From an uncultured Chloroflexota bacterium (GTDB lineage Bacteria > Chloroflexota > Anaerolineae > Aggregatilineales > Phototrophicaceae), in the NCBI GenBank assembly GCA_903904765.1, contig CAIVEA010000469.1, positions 1 through 16,427 on the forward strand: a stretch of 16,427 bases of DNA. The letters run 5' to 3'. Every line of letters starts with the position of its first letter. The stretch's first letter is position 1. The position numbers and the translations under genes are program-made. The notes beneath the pieces were generated by a model. The model was given only the letters and a program-made list of their open reading frames with translations, ran no database searches and was not told the DNA's origin. Below are positions 7,422 to 14,963 of the stretch, piece by piece.

Positions 7422-7431
7422 ATACATGTAT
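7422..7431. promoter_or_regulatory. Candidate operator for the right-arm operon (10-bp perfect palindrome)
   Basis: ATACATGTAT is a perfect 10-bp palindrome about 14-23 nt after the predicted start of the plus-strand transcript. It shares the CATGTA and ATACA elements with the imperfect palindrome at 7301-7318, so one regulator could bind both. The remainder of the 288-bp intergenic region (7185-7472) shows no coding signal; the only other structure is a weak 5-bp stem at 7227-7242. Confidence 0.35.
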
Positions 7432-7472
7432 AGTCCTTTTGGGTTGTGATGGGGTAAAAGGGGATTATTCTG

Positions 7473-8888
7473 ATGGTCAAAGTGTTGCCTTCTTCGCGTA
7501 CTACGCATTCGGAAGCTCGTGTAGATCAGGCCTCCACCTATTTGAAACGTTGCTATGTGGCGGAACGGCAGTTGATGCGGTTGCTGGCAGCGTGGTTTGT
7601 GGATACCAGCCAGTGGGAGATCAAAAGTCAGTTGGCGCAGGATATGTGGGAAGCGGCGCAGCATGCCGATGCGCTGCGGACGCGGATTCTGGAATTGCGC
7701 TATCCCCGCCGCGATGTGGATAAGAAGTACGACCCGGAAGTGTTGGCGCTGCTGGCGGAATGTGCCAAAGCTGACGGGTACGAAGCGTTTGTGGGCGGCA
7801 TCTATGAAGTTTTGCTGCCTGCGCTGCTGAAGGCTTACCGGACGTATCTGGAGATGACCGATCCGGTGGATGATGCGCCGACGGTTCATGTGTTGCGCCA
7901 CATCATCTACGACAAAGAGGCGCAAATCGCCCGTATGCGGGGTGTCCTCGGTCTGGTGAATGTGCAACTGGCGACCACTCAGGCGTGGCAGGAATACTTG
8001 CGCCTGCGGGTGCAGAGCATTGGCGGCATCGCCAACCAGACCGAACACGGGGATGCGCCCGATCAACACCCGTGCGCGAATCGTCCGGCCTATGCGGTGG
8101 GGCGGCAGGTCAAACGCGATGCGCGTTGGCGGCCTGCGCTGTTTCATCTGCCCCACGAGAACAAATATGATGTCGAGGGGCGCAAAGCGTGGCAGCGGTT
8201 CGAGACGCTCGATAAGCGCGTGGCGATGCAGGTGTGGTCTGCCATCAGCCATTTCAACGAAATCTGGGCGGCGGAAGTGGTGGCCGCTGGCATCTGGGAT
8301 TTGGACGAGCAACCATGGGATTTCTATCTCGATATGGCACGCTGGTCGTGGGATGAGGCGCGGCATAGCATGATGGGCTATCGCGCTTTGCAGGGATGGG
8401 GGCTGGATATTCCCGACCTGATCCCGTTTGCGAACGCTACCTATAACGCGATGGGGCCAATGGAACCGATTCAGCGGTTGGCGCTGCTGCACTTCTACGA
8501 AGAAGGTTTGCTGCGGGCGGGGACGAAGCAGATCGAGTTGAAAATTCTGGAATCCGCACAGGACGATGGCAGCGCACAGGATATGGATTTTGACTGGGCG
8601 GACGAGGCGATTCATGTGAACTACGGATACACATGGTTGCGGCGCTTGCTGGGGGATGACAACGCGGGCAAGGAGGAAGTGAAGCGACTGACAGATGATG
8701 CGCGGGGTGTAGTCGCCCGCTTTGTGCTGGCGAATAAAGACCGCCCCGAAGCCCAACTCGCGCCCTATTTTGACCGCTTGTACACCGTGATCGCGGGTAT
8801 GCTGCGCGACATCCCCGATGATGGGTTGCAGATTGAGTGGGCACCTGTCGTAGCCGATGAGGATGCGCTGAAAGCGTTGCAATCGTGA
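7473..8888 (+). CDS. Ferritin-like di-iron carboxylate protein (DUF455-like), putative oxygenase/oxidase
   Basis: 471 aa, almost all helical. The C-terminal half carries a complete ferritin-like di-iron pattern: helix with E263/E268 (FNEIWAAEVV), E295-x2-H298 in WDEARH, E343/E344 (HFYEEG) and E378-x2-H381 in ADEAIH. The PWDFYLDMARWSWDEARHSM stretch looks like DUF455/ferritin-superfamily proteins. The N-terminal half (about 20-185) resembles a second, degenerate four-helix bundle (E31, E60, H64, E112, H143, E149). ATG 7473 has AAGGGG 9 nt upstream. It is the first gene of the right-arm operon and overlaps the ferredoxin gene by 4 bp, implying stoichiometric expression and electron transfer. 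The natural inference is an O2-dependent di-iron enzyme reduced by that ferredoxin; the substrate is unknown. Iron storage is unlikely given the partner. Confidence 0.8.
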   Translation: MVKVLPSSRTTHSEARVDQASTYLKRCYVAERQLMRLLAAWFVDTSQWEIKSQLAQDMWEAAQHADALRTRILELRYPRRDVDKKYDPEVLALLAECAKADGYEAFVGGIYEVLLPALLKAYRTYLEMTDPVDDAPTVHVLRHIIYDKEAQIARMRGVLGLVNVQLATTQAWQEYLRLRVQSIGGIANQTEHGDAPDQHPCANRPAYAVGRQVKRDARWRPALFHLPHENKYDVEGRKAWQRFETLDKRVAMQVWSAISHFNEIWAAEVVAAGIWDLDEQPWDFYLDMARWSWDEARHSMMGYRALQGWGLDIPDLIPFANATYNAMGPMEPIQRLALLHFYEEGLLRAGTKQIELKILESAQDDGSAQDMDFDWADEAIHVNYGYTWLRRLLGDDNAGKEEVKRLTDDARGVVARFVLANKDRPEAQLAPYFDRLYTVIAGMLRDIPDDGLQIEWAPVVADEDALKALQS

Positions 8889-9160
8889 GCTATCGTGTCC
8901 ACTTGGCGAAATCCGGGGCGCAGTTCAGCGTCCAGAAGGGGGAAACAGTTCTGGAAGCGGCGGAGAACGCCGGAATTGTGCTGTCGTTTAGCTGCCGCAG
9001 CGGGACATGCCGTTCCTGTCTGACCCGCGTGCTGTCGGGTTCGGCAGAGCATGACCCCGACTATGCGGACGAGTTGAATATTGACGCGGCAGAGATGGCG
9101 GACGGCTATCGTTTGCTGTGCAGTGTGCTGGCTTATTCGGATTTAACGCTGGAGAAATAG
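8885..9160 (+). CDS. Plant-type [2Fe-2S] ferredoxin
   Basis: 91 aa. The cluster ligands are C37-x4-C42-x2-C45 (SCRSGTCRSC) and C79 (RLLCSV), the plant-type/beta-grasp pattern, with the usual GETVLEAAENAGI helix before the first ligand. Start is GTG at 8885, overlapping the di-iron protein stop as GTGA, which points to translational coupling. No other start gives a full beta-grasp N-terminus. It is the obvious electron donor to the di-iron protein; no ferredoxin reductase is visible in the window, so the reductase must be elsewhere or shared. Single-domain ferredoxins of this type usually serve oxygenases or P450s. Confidence 0.93.
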   Translation: MSYRVHLAKSGAQFSVQKGETVLEAAENAGIVLSFSCRSGTCRSCLTRVLSGSAEHDPDYADELNIDAAEMADGYRLLCSVLAYSDLTLEK

Positions 9161-9162
9161 AC

Positions 9163-9954
9163 ATGAAATTACTGGTCTTTCGCGCCTTGTGGGGCATGAC
9201 GGGCGCGTTTGAGGAGCAGATTGAACGGGTGGCGGCGGCGGGTTACGATGGCTTCGAGTTCTGGCCGGAGCAGTGGACAATTGAGCGTTCGGTCATCATG
9301 AAGCTGGCGGAGCGCCACCACCTGAAAATGATCGTGGGCGCGTTAATCACCTCCAAAGAAGAACTAGCGCCCAAGCTCTCCGGTCTGGCTGAATTTGAGC
9401 CAGTACGGGTGAATTTGCACAGCGGGCGCGACAACATGACCCGCGATGAGGCCTGCGCGTTCTTCGAGGAGTCGCTGCGCGTGGAGGCGAAGTTGAGCGT
9501 GCCCGTCGGTCATGAGACACACCGGGGACGCATCCTGTTCACCCCTTGGGCGACAGCCGATTATCTGCGGCAGTTCCCCGATTTGCATATCACGGCGGAC
9601 TACAGCCATTGGGTGAACGTGTGCGAACGCCTGCCGCTGGACGAAGCGAATGCGCTTGAACTGGCGAACAGCCGCGCTGTGCATATACACGGGCGGGTGG
9701 GCTATGAGGAAGGCCCGCAAGTTCCCGACCCGTCCGCGCCGGAGTATGCCGGGCAACTGGCATGGCACGAGACACAGTGGCAGCGCATTCGCCATCTTCA
9801 AGCGAACGCCAACGCCGACGTATTGACCTTCACGCCGGAATACGGCCCGCCGAATTATCTCCACACGCTGCCGCATACCCATGTGCCGGTGGCTGATCTG
9901 TGGAATGTGTGTTTATGGGGTGCAGAGCGTGTTCGTCGGGTGCTGAACACCTGA
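9163..9954 (+). CDS. Sugar phosphate isomerase/epimerase-like TIM barrel (xylose isomerase-like/AP endonuclease 2 fold)
   Basis: 263 aa. The ATG at 9163, 2 bp after the ferredoxin stop and with GGAG 8 nt upstream, is chosen over an in-frame ATG at 9118 that would sit inside the ferredoxin gene. The opening FEEQIERVAAAGYDGFEFWP (16-35) is the family's first strand-helix unit. Likely metal ligands are E118 (GHETHRGR), D146/H149 (TADYSHW), H174/H176 (AVHIHGRVG) and E226 (FTPEYGPP), the usual Glu-Asp-His-Glu divalent-metal set. It probably isomerises, epimerises or dehydrates a sugar or keto-sugar released by the neighbouring glycosidases; the reaction cannot be fixed from sequence. Cytoplasmic. 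Confidence 0.85.
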   Translation: MKLLVFRALWGMTGAFEEQIERVAAAGYDGFEFWPEQWTIERSVIMKLAERHHLKMIVGALITSKEELAPKLSGLAEFEPVRVNLHSGRDNMTRDEACAFFEESLRVEAKLSVPVGHETHRGRILFTPWATADYLRQFPDLHITADYSHWVNVCERLPLDEANALELANSRAVHIHGRVGYEEGPQVPDPSAPEYAGQLAWHETQWQRIRHLQANANADVLTFTPEYGPPNYLHTLPHTHVPVADLWNVCLWGAERVRRVLNT

Positions 9955-9979
9955 CGGGAGAAAGTCGAGTCCGTCCCGT
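9954..9979 (+). promoter_or_regulatory. Inverted repeat that could mask the GH31 ribosome-binding site
   Basis: ACGGGA (9954-9959) pairs perfectly with TCCCGT (9974-9979), leaving a 14-nt loop, immediately before the GH31 ATG at 9980. The left arm contains the only SD-like GGGAG in the gap and overlaps the stop codon of the preceding gene. A ribosome terminating there would open the stem, so translation of GH31 may depend on the upstream gene. Confidence 0.35.
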
Positions 9980-12367
9980 ATGGATAAAATACCGCATCAA
10001 GCGCCGCCCGGTTTCGACTGGGTGACAGGCATTGAATCATGGGAAGTGGTTGAGGATGCGCTCAAGATCGTGTGCCGGACGGCCTACGATCATCGCGCAC
10101 ATCTGCTGGTGGAGGCGCTCACGCCGCACATCTGGCATATTTTGTTCCGCCCGCTGGAATCGCAACCGTTCGCCACGCCGATTGTGATCGGGCGGCCTGA
10201 GCGCAACCTCCCGTTACAGGTGGAGTCGTTGAACGGGCAGTTGCTGGTCAGCGCGGGCGGCCTGCGCTTGTCTATCCAGACCGACTCGTGGCGGTTGCAG
10301 CTGTATGACGCGAACGGGGCTGATGTACTGCGCGAAAATCCGTCAGATGTGGACGGGTTGGGGCAGCCATTCGTGCTGCCGCTGGGCTATGCTGCGACAG
10401 CCGACGGCGTGAATCTGGTCAGCGAGTCGTTTCACTTGCGCCCGGATGAGCATTTGTTCGGACTGGGAGAGAAGTTCACGCCGCTGGATAAGGTCGGGCA
10501 GCGAATCGTCACATGGACGCAGGATGCCTTCGGCTCGACCAGCGAACGCTCGCATAAGAACATCCCGTTCCTGATGAGCAGTCGGGGCTACGGTCTGCTG
10601 CTGGATACGGGGGCGCGGGTGACGTGGGATTTGGGGGTGTCGTCGTGCCAGTCGTACACCATCACCGCCGAGACCAACGCGCTGGATGCTTATGTGATCG
10701 TCGCGCCGTCGTTCGCGGAAATACTGGAGCAGTACGCTCATTTGACCGGACATGCGCCCGTGCCGCCCAAGTGGACGTTCGGCCTGTGGCTGTCCTCTAC
10801 CGGTGCGTACCGCGATCAAGCGACGCTGGAACGGTTGGTGGCGGGCGCAGAGGCACATCAGCTTCCGGTGGATGTCATTCATGTGGATACATGGTGGATG
10901 AAATGGCGGACGTACTGCGACTTCCGCTGGGATCGGGAAGCCTATCCCGATGTGGAAGGCCTGATTGCGGAGTTGACCCGTAAAGGACTACGGGTTTCGT
11001 TGTGGGAGCATCCCTACATCTCGGTGGAGAGCGATCTGTTTGAACTCGGCAAAGAGCGCGGTTATTTCCTGAAACGACCTGATGGCGATGTATATGTGAT
11101 TGACTATGGGCTATCGCTTGCGCCGCGCCCGGACGGAGTGATACGAATTGCCACGCCGGATACCTCGTGGAATGCGCGGGTGGCGATTATTGATTTGACG
11201 AATCCACATGCCTACCAGTGGTTTCAGGATTTGCACCGTCCGGTGCTGCGGATGGGTGTTGCGGTGTTCAAAACCGATTTCGGGGAGGATGTGCCGCGTG
11301 ATGCGGTCTTTAGCAACGGGCAGACGGGCGAAACCATGCACAATCTGTACCCGCTGCTGTACAACCGCTGCGTGTACGAGGTGACGCAGGAAGAATTGGG
11401 CTACGGCGTGGTGTGGGCGCGTTCCGGCACGGCGGGCAACCAGCGTTATCCAGTGTGCTGGTCGGGTGATCCGGCGGCGGATTTCGACAGCTTGGCCTGC
11501 ACGATTCGCGGCGGCCTCTCGGCTGGCCTGTCGGGGATTCCGTTCTGGAGTCACGACATCGGTGCATTCCGGGGGATGCCTTCGGCGCGGCTGTATGTGC
11601 GCTGGGCGCAGTTCGGGTTGCTATGCTCGCACAGCCGCATGCACGGCGACAGCCCGCGTGAACCGTGGTACTTCGGGGAAGAAGTCGTTCGCATCGTTCG
11701 CGCCTATACGGAACTGCGCTACAGCTTGTTCCCGTATCTGTACAGCGCCGCTTACGAGGCCAGTCGTAGCGGACTGCCCGTGATACGGGCGCTGCCGCTG
11801 ATGTTCCCGGATGACCCGAACACCTACGCTCAAGACCTTGAGTATATGCTGGGCGGGGCGCTGCTGGTCGCACCGATTTACGATGAGGGCGATCAGCGCC
11901 GCGTGTATCTGCCGGAGGGCGAGTGGGTGGATTACTGGACGCATCAGGTGTATGCCGGCAATGCCCATATCACCGTCCATGCGCCGCTAGATCGGCTGCC
12001 GCTGTTCGTGCGGCGCGGGGCGATCATTCCCCGTATGGAGGCCGCCCAGCGCATTCCGGCGGGGCGGATTGACCCGTTACTGCTGGATGTGTATGCCGGT
12101 TCACGCATGGCCTACCGTCTGGACGAGGACGAAGGCACAACCATCTTTGAGGGGGCGATTCAGGACGGGGTATTGCGCTTGGACTGGCACGGCGGCACAG
12201 TGCGAAAATACCTGCTGCGGTTGATCGGGATGCAGTCGGTGACGGCTGTTGCCCTTCAGGTGAGGGGTGAGGTGGTGCCGATACAATGGACAGTCGGTGC
12301 GGACGGGGTGTTGCAGGTCGAAACGCCCGCTGTAGCCGCTGCCCGCTTGAACGTGACTTACAGATAG
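9980..12367 (+). CDS. Glycoside hydrolase family 31, alpha-xylosidase (YicI)-like
   Basis: 795 aa. The N-terminal beta-sandwich (about 1-260) contains the LFGLGEKFTPLDK motif. The (beta/alpha)8 barrel starts near FGLWLSSTGAYRD (about 266) and continues through DTWWMKW and CDFRWD. The nucleophile is D433 in FKTDFGE; the acid/base is D497 in CWSGD; SHDIG and SHSRMHG follow. C-terminal beta domains (about 600-795) complete the family layout. The KTDFGE and WWMKW-CDF-WD motifs match E. coli YicI alpha-xylosidase more closely than alpha-glucosidases, so release of alpha-xylose (or a similar alpha-sugar) from imported oligosaccharide is the best guess. No signal peptide: cytoplasmic. It lies 25 bp after the TIM-barrel gene in the same operon. 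Confidence 0.93.
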   Translation: MDKIPHQAPPGFDWVTGIESWEVVEDALKIVCRTAYDHRAHLLVEALTPHIWHILFRPLESQPFATPIVIGRPERNLPLQVESLNGQLLVSAGGLRLSIQTDSWRLQLYDANGADVLRENPSDVDGLGQPFVLPLGYAATADGVNLVSESFHLRPDEHLFGLGEKFTPLDKVGQRIVTWTQDAFGSTSERSHKNIPFLMSSRGYGLLLDTGARVTWDLGVSSCQSYTITAETNALDAYVIVAPSFAEILEQYAHLTGHAPVPPKWTFGLWLSSTGAYRDQATLERLVAGAEAHQLPVDVIHVDTWWMKWRTYCDFRWDREAYPDVEGLIAELTRKGLRVSLWEHPYISVESDLFELGKERGYFLKRPDGDVYVIDYGLSLAPRPDGVIRIATPDTSWNARVAIIDLTNPHAYQWFQDLHRPVLRMGVAVFKTDFGEDVPRDAVFSNGQTGETMHNLYPLLYNRCVYEVTQEELGYGVVWARSGTAGNQRYPVCWSGDPAADFDSLACTIRGGLSAGLSGIPFWSHDIGAFRGMPSARLYVRWAQFGLLCSHSRMHGDSPREPWYFGEEVVRIVRAYTELRYSLFPYLYSAAYEASRSGLPVIRALPLMFPDDPNTYAQDLEYMLGGALLVAPIYDEGDQRRVYLPEGEWVDYWTHQVYAGNAHITVHAPLDRLPLFVRRGAIIPRMEAAQRIPAGRIDPLLLDVYAGSRMAYRLDEDEGTTIFEGAIQDGVLRLDWHGGTVRKYLLRLIGMQSVTAVALQVRGEVVPIQWTVGADGVLQVETPAVAAARLNVTYR

Positions 12368-12380
12368 GAAACAGGGACTT

Positions 12381-13745
12381 ATGAAGGACAACGTGATTCC
12401 GCAGGATGGGATGGTCATCACCGAGGATACGCGCTTTGCGCCCGGTGTGTATGCGCTGCGCGACGGGATTCGGATCGGCGCGGACGGCGTGACGGTGGAC
12501 GGTAACGGGGCGCTGCTGGTCAGGCAGAGCCGTGAGGGGGTGGGGATTTACGGCGAGAATCGGGCAGATGTGACCATTCGCAATCTGGCGCTCTCCGGCT
12601 CGTATCACGGACTGCGCTTCGACAACTGTCGGAATGTGCATATCGAGCAAGTGCGGGTGCGGGATTCTGCCGAGATCGAGGGAATTGATACTTTCCTGTA
12701 CCTGTGGCATCCGATTGAGCAGGTCTACAGCGCCGCGATTCTGCTGAATAATGTGGTGGGCGGCAGCGTGCTAGATTGCGATATGCAGCACCAGATGAAC
12801 GGCATCCTGCTGTACGGCTGTTCACAGATGACTGTGCAGAACAACAACGCCTCGTTCAACAGCGGGTGGGGTGTGTATCTAAGTGGTTCGTGCGAGAACG
12901 TGATTCAGGATAATCGGCTGGACTTTTGCAACCGCGTCTACCGCCGCCCCGAAAATGGGTCAGTTCGTGTGGAGGCCGATGCCGCCGCGATTGTGCTGGT
13001 GGAGAGTTCGTGTCGCAACCAGTTCTTGCGGAATAGCTGCCTGTGCGGTGGCGACGGCATCTTCGTGGCAGGCTACAACCACAAGGGCGGCAAGACCACC
13101 TGTGATGATAACCTGTTCGAGGACAATGACTGCCGCCTAAGTCCGAACAACGCGATTGAGTCCACTTTCTCGCGGGGGAACATCTTCCGCCGGAACGATT
13201 GCAGTTGTTCTAACTACGGCTTCTGGATGGGTTACTCGTGGGACAATGTGATGGAGGATAACATCGTGGATTCCTGCCGGATGGTGGGGATTGCGATTGA
13301 ACATGGACACGGGTTTGTCATCCGGCGCAACCAGATTTTGAACAACCGCGAAGGGATACGCCTGTTCACGCGGGGCGGTTCGACGCTCGATCACTGGCCG
13401 GAGTGGGCGGTTTCGTACCACTATACGATTGAGGACAACACGATTGAGCAAAACCGCATCGGCTTCAACGCCTATACGGGGCCGGAAATCGCCGCCGACA
13501 AGGTGAGCTACGACCTGAATTTGAGCCGGAACACGCTCCGCAACAACCTGACCGGGGCGCGTTTCCACCGCGTGCGGCAATCGCGGTTGACGGACAATAC
13601 CTTCGAGGCCAACCTGCAACAGGCGGTGCTGCTGATCGAGCAACCGCAGATCGAGGTGGGCGCGAATCAGTTCAGCGGTAACGGCGCAGACGTGGTGCAG
13701 ACCGACACGCTCGGACACGCCACTGAACGCTCCGGGTGGGTCTAA
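12381..13745 (+). CDS. Right-handed parallel beta-helix protein (PbH1/NosD-like repeats), probable carbohydrate-active protein
   Basis: 454 aa. From about residue 28 to 440 it consists of roughly 20-25-residue coils rich in N, G, V and I ending in short turns (for example NNVVGGSVLDCDMQHQMNGI, GVYLSGSCENVIQDNRLDFC, FVIRRNQILNNREGIRLF), the classic right-handed beta-helix repeat with an asparagine ladder. The start at 12381 follows the GH31 stop by 13 bp and has AGGGA 3-4 nt upstream. There is no signal peptide, although most beta-helix polysaccharide lyases and hydrolases are exported. Its operon position with glycosidases suggests a cytoplasmic glycosidase, lyase or epimerase, but no catalytic triad is recognisable, so the function stays open. 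Confidence 0.87.
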   Translation: MKDNVIPQDGMVITEDTRFAPGVYALRDGIRIGADGVTVDGNGALLVRQSREGVGIYGENRADVTIRNLALSGSYHGLRFDNCRNVHIEQVRVRDSAEIEGIDTFLYLWHPIEQVYSAAILLNNVVGGSVLDCDMQHQMNGILLYGCSQMTVQNNNASFNSGWGVYLSGSCENVIQDNRLDFCNRVYRRPENGSVRVEADAAAIVLVESSCRNQFLRNSCLCGGDGIFVAGYNHKGGKTTCDDNLFEDNDCRLSPNNAIESTFSRGNIFRRNDCSCSNYGFWMGYSWDNVMEDNIVDSCRMVGIAIEHGHGFVIRRNQILNNREGIRLFTRGGSTLDHWPEWAVSYHYTIEDNTIEQNRIGFNAYTGPEIAADKVSYDLNLSRNTLRNNLTGARFHRVRQSRLTDNTFEANLQQAVLLIEQPQIEVGANQFSGNGADVVQTDTLGHATERSGWV

Positions 13746-13752
13746 GGCGGCC

Positions 13753-14868
13753 TTACGCGAGGCCGATCTCCGCCAGAATCGGCGCTACCGCGACGGGCTG
13801 ACGGGTTTGCATCGAACGGTGCGCGGCTTCCATCACAGCGAAAATCTTCAGCCCGTCCGTCAGGGCGGGGCTGTGGGCAGTGTGGTGGAGCAACGCACTG
13901 GCGAAATGCTCGGCGTAGTTGGCAAATTCGCCGTAGTGCATCCCGTGTACTTCGTTGTTGAAGTAGTAGCCGCGCTTCTGATACAGCATATCCTCTTGCA
14001 CTTCTGTGCCGTCCGGTGTGGTGTATCGGTAGCGCATGTCGTGGTATTGCGCCAGACTGCTCCCCTGCGAACCGTAGAGCATCAGTTCAATCGCGTTACG
14101 CGCCGATGGCAGTTCGTGCAAGCCGTAGTGACCGAAAGCGCGTCCGGTCTGCCCGCTGACGGCCACGAAATTGATGGAAACGACATCGGGCGAACGCACG
14201 TTGTACTGCCGCGCTAGTTGCGAATGTGCGCCGGTGGCGTACACCTCGCGGATGTCCCCCAGATACCAGCAGACCAGATCAATCGGGTGGCTGAGGCCGA
14301 GGAATACCCAGTCGGTGGCGGTGGCTGCCCACGCGCTCTTGTCGTAGTACCAATCCATGCGATGTGTGTAGTGGGCATCCACAAACTCGATCTGCCCGAA
14401 GCGCCCGTTGTCATAGTCTTTGCGCTGGCGCTGGAACGACTCGAAGAAGCGCGTACTCTGCCCGACCATCAGCTGGCATCCGGTGTGCTGCGCGGCCTGA
14501 TACAGGCGCTGCGCGTCAGCCAGCGTGTTCACGATGGGTTTGGTACAGATGACGTGCTTGCCCGCCGCGAATGCCCGCAGGATGTGGTCGCAGTGGTACT
14601 GGTCGGGCGTGTAGATTGCCACGATGTCCACATCGGTTCGCCGGAGCATCTCGTCGTAATCGGTGGTGTAGAACACGTCTGGACAATCAACGCGGGCGCG
14701 CGTGATTTGCTCGGCGTTCAGATCGCAACCCGCCACCGCCGCCAAATGCGGGGCGCGGTAGGTGACTTCAGTGGCTGCACCCACTGGCGGGGGGATGGGA
14801 TGGCTAATCGCTTTGAGCAGGGTGCGGCCTTCTTGCAAGCCGAGTACGCCAATGCCGAGTTTTGTCAT
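13753..14868 (-). CDS. Gfo/Idh/MocA family NAD(P)-dependent sugar oxidoreductase
   Basis: 371 aa. N-terminal Rossmann domain: IGVLGLQEG (6-14), beta2 end VAGCDLN (45-51), YTPDQYHCDHILRAFAAGKH (86-105) and CTKPI (108-112). The last corresponds to the usual EKP motif; the catalytic-site lysine (K110) is kept and Glu is replaced by Thr. The C-terminal alpha/beta domain has GLSHPIDLVCWYLG (191-204) with the catalytic-region H194 and D197. The stretch between the glycine loop and beta2 (about 17-42, proline-rich) is longer than usual. ATG 14868 is preceded by AGGA 6-7 nt upstream. It probably oxidises or reduces a sugar or sugar-derived ketone released by the neighbouring glycosidases. It converges on the beta-helix gene with only 7 bp between the stop codons. 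Confidence 0.93.
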   Translation of the reverse strand: MTKLGIGVLGLQEGRTLLKAISHPIPPPVGAATEVTYRAPHLAAVAGCDLNAEQITRARVDCPDVFYTTDYDEMLRRTDVDIVAIYTPDQYHCDHILRAFAAGKHVICTKPIVNTLADAQRLYQAAQHTGCQLMVGQSTRFFESFQRQRKDYDNGRFGQIEFVDAHYTHRMDWYYDKSAWAATATDWVFLGLSHPIDLVCWYLGDIREVYATGAHSQLARQYNVRSPDVVSINFVAVSGQTGRAFGHYGLHELPSARNAIELMLYGSQGSSLAQYHDMRYRYTTPDGTEVQEDMLYQKRGYYFNNEVHGMHYGEFANYAEHFASALLHHTAHSPALTDGLKIFAVMEAAHRSMQTRQPVAVAPILAEIGLA

Positions 14869-14963
14869 GGTATTCCTGTGAGGATGGTCAGTCCCGGTCT
14901 CTTTCTGTCCGGTCTAAATGTATATATAATTTGCTGTAAATCAAGTTAAAGGTATAGTCCATT
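14869..14963. promoter_or_regulatory. Divergent promoter region between Gfo/Idh and URO-D genes
   Basis: This 95-bp gap separates two divergently transcribed genes. It is strikingly AT-rich at 14915-14949 within a GC-rich window. A perfect TATAAT (14925-14930) can serve the plus strand, with only a weak -35 (TTTCTG, 14902-14907) at 17 bp. On the minus strand TTGATT (14944-14939) with TACATT (14922-14917) at 16 bp is a moderate candidate. No strong palindrome is present. Confidence 0.45.

Noticed and set aside
7359..8882. Open frame of 507 codons on the minus strand opposite the di-iron gene
   Set aside because: It is an antisense shadow: its composition (rich in H, R, Q, P, I) does not resemble a folded protein family, it covers the same bases as a gene with clear ExxH motifs and an RBS, and it would occlude the divergent promoter region.
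9118..9162. 15-codon upstream extension of the TIM-barrel protein
   Set aside because: It lies within the ferredoxin gene, adds sequence before the first barrel strand, and the ATG at 9163 has a well-placed GGAG.
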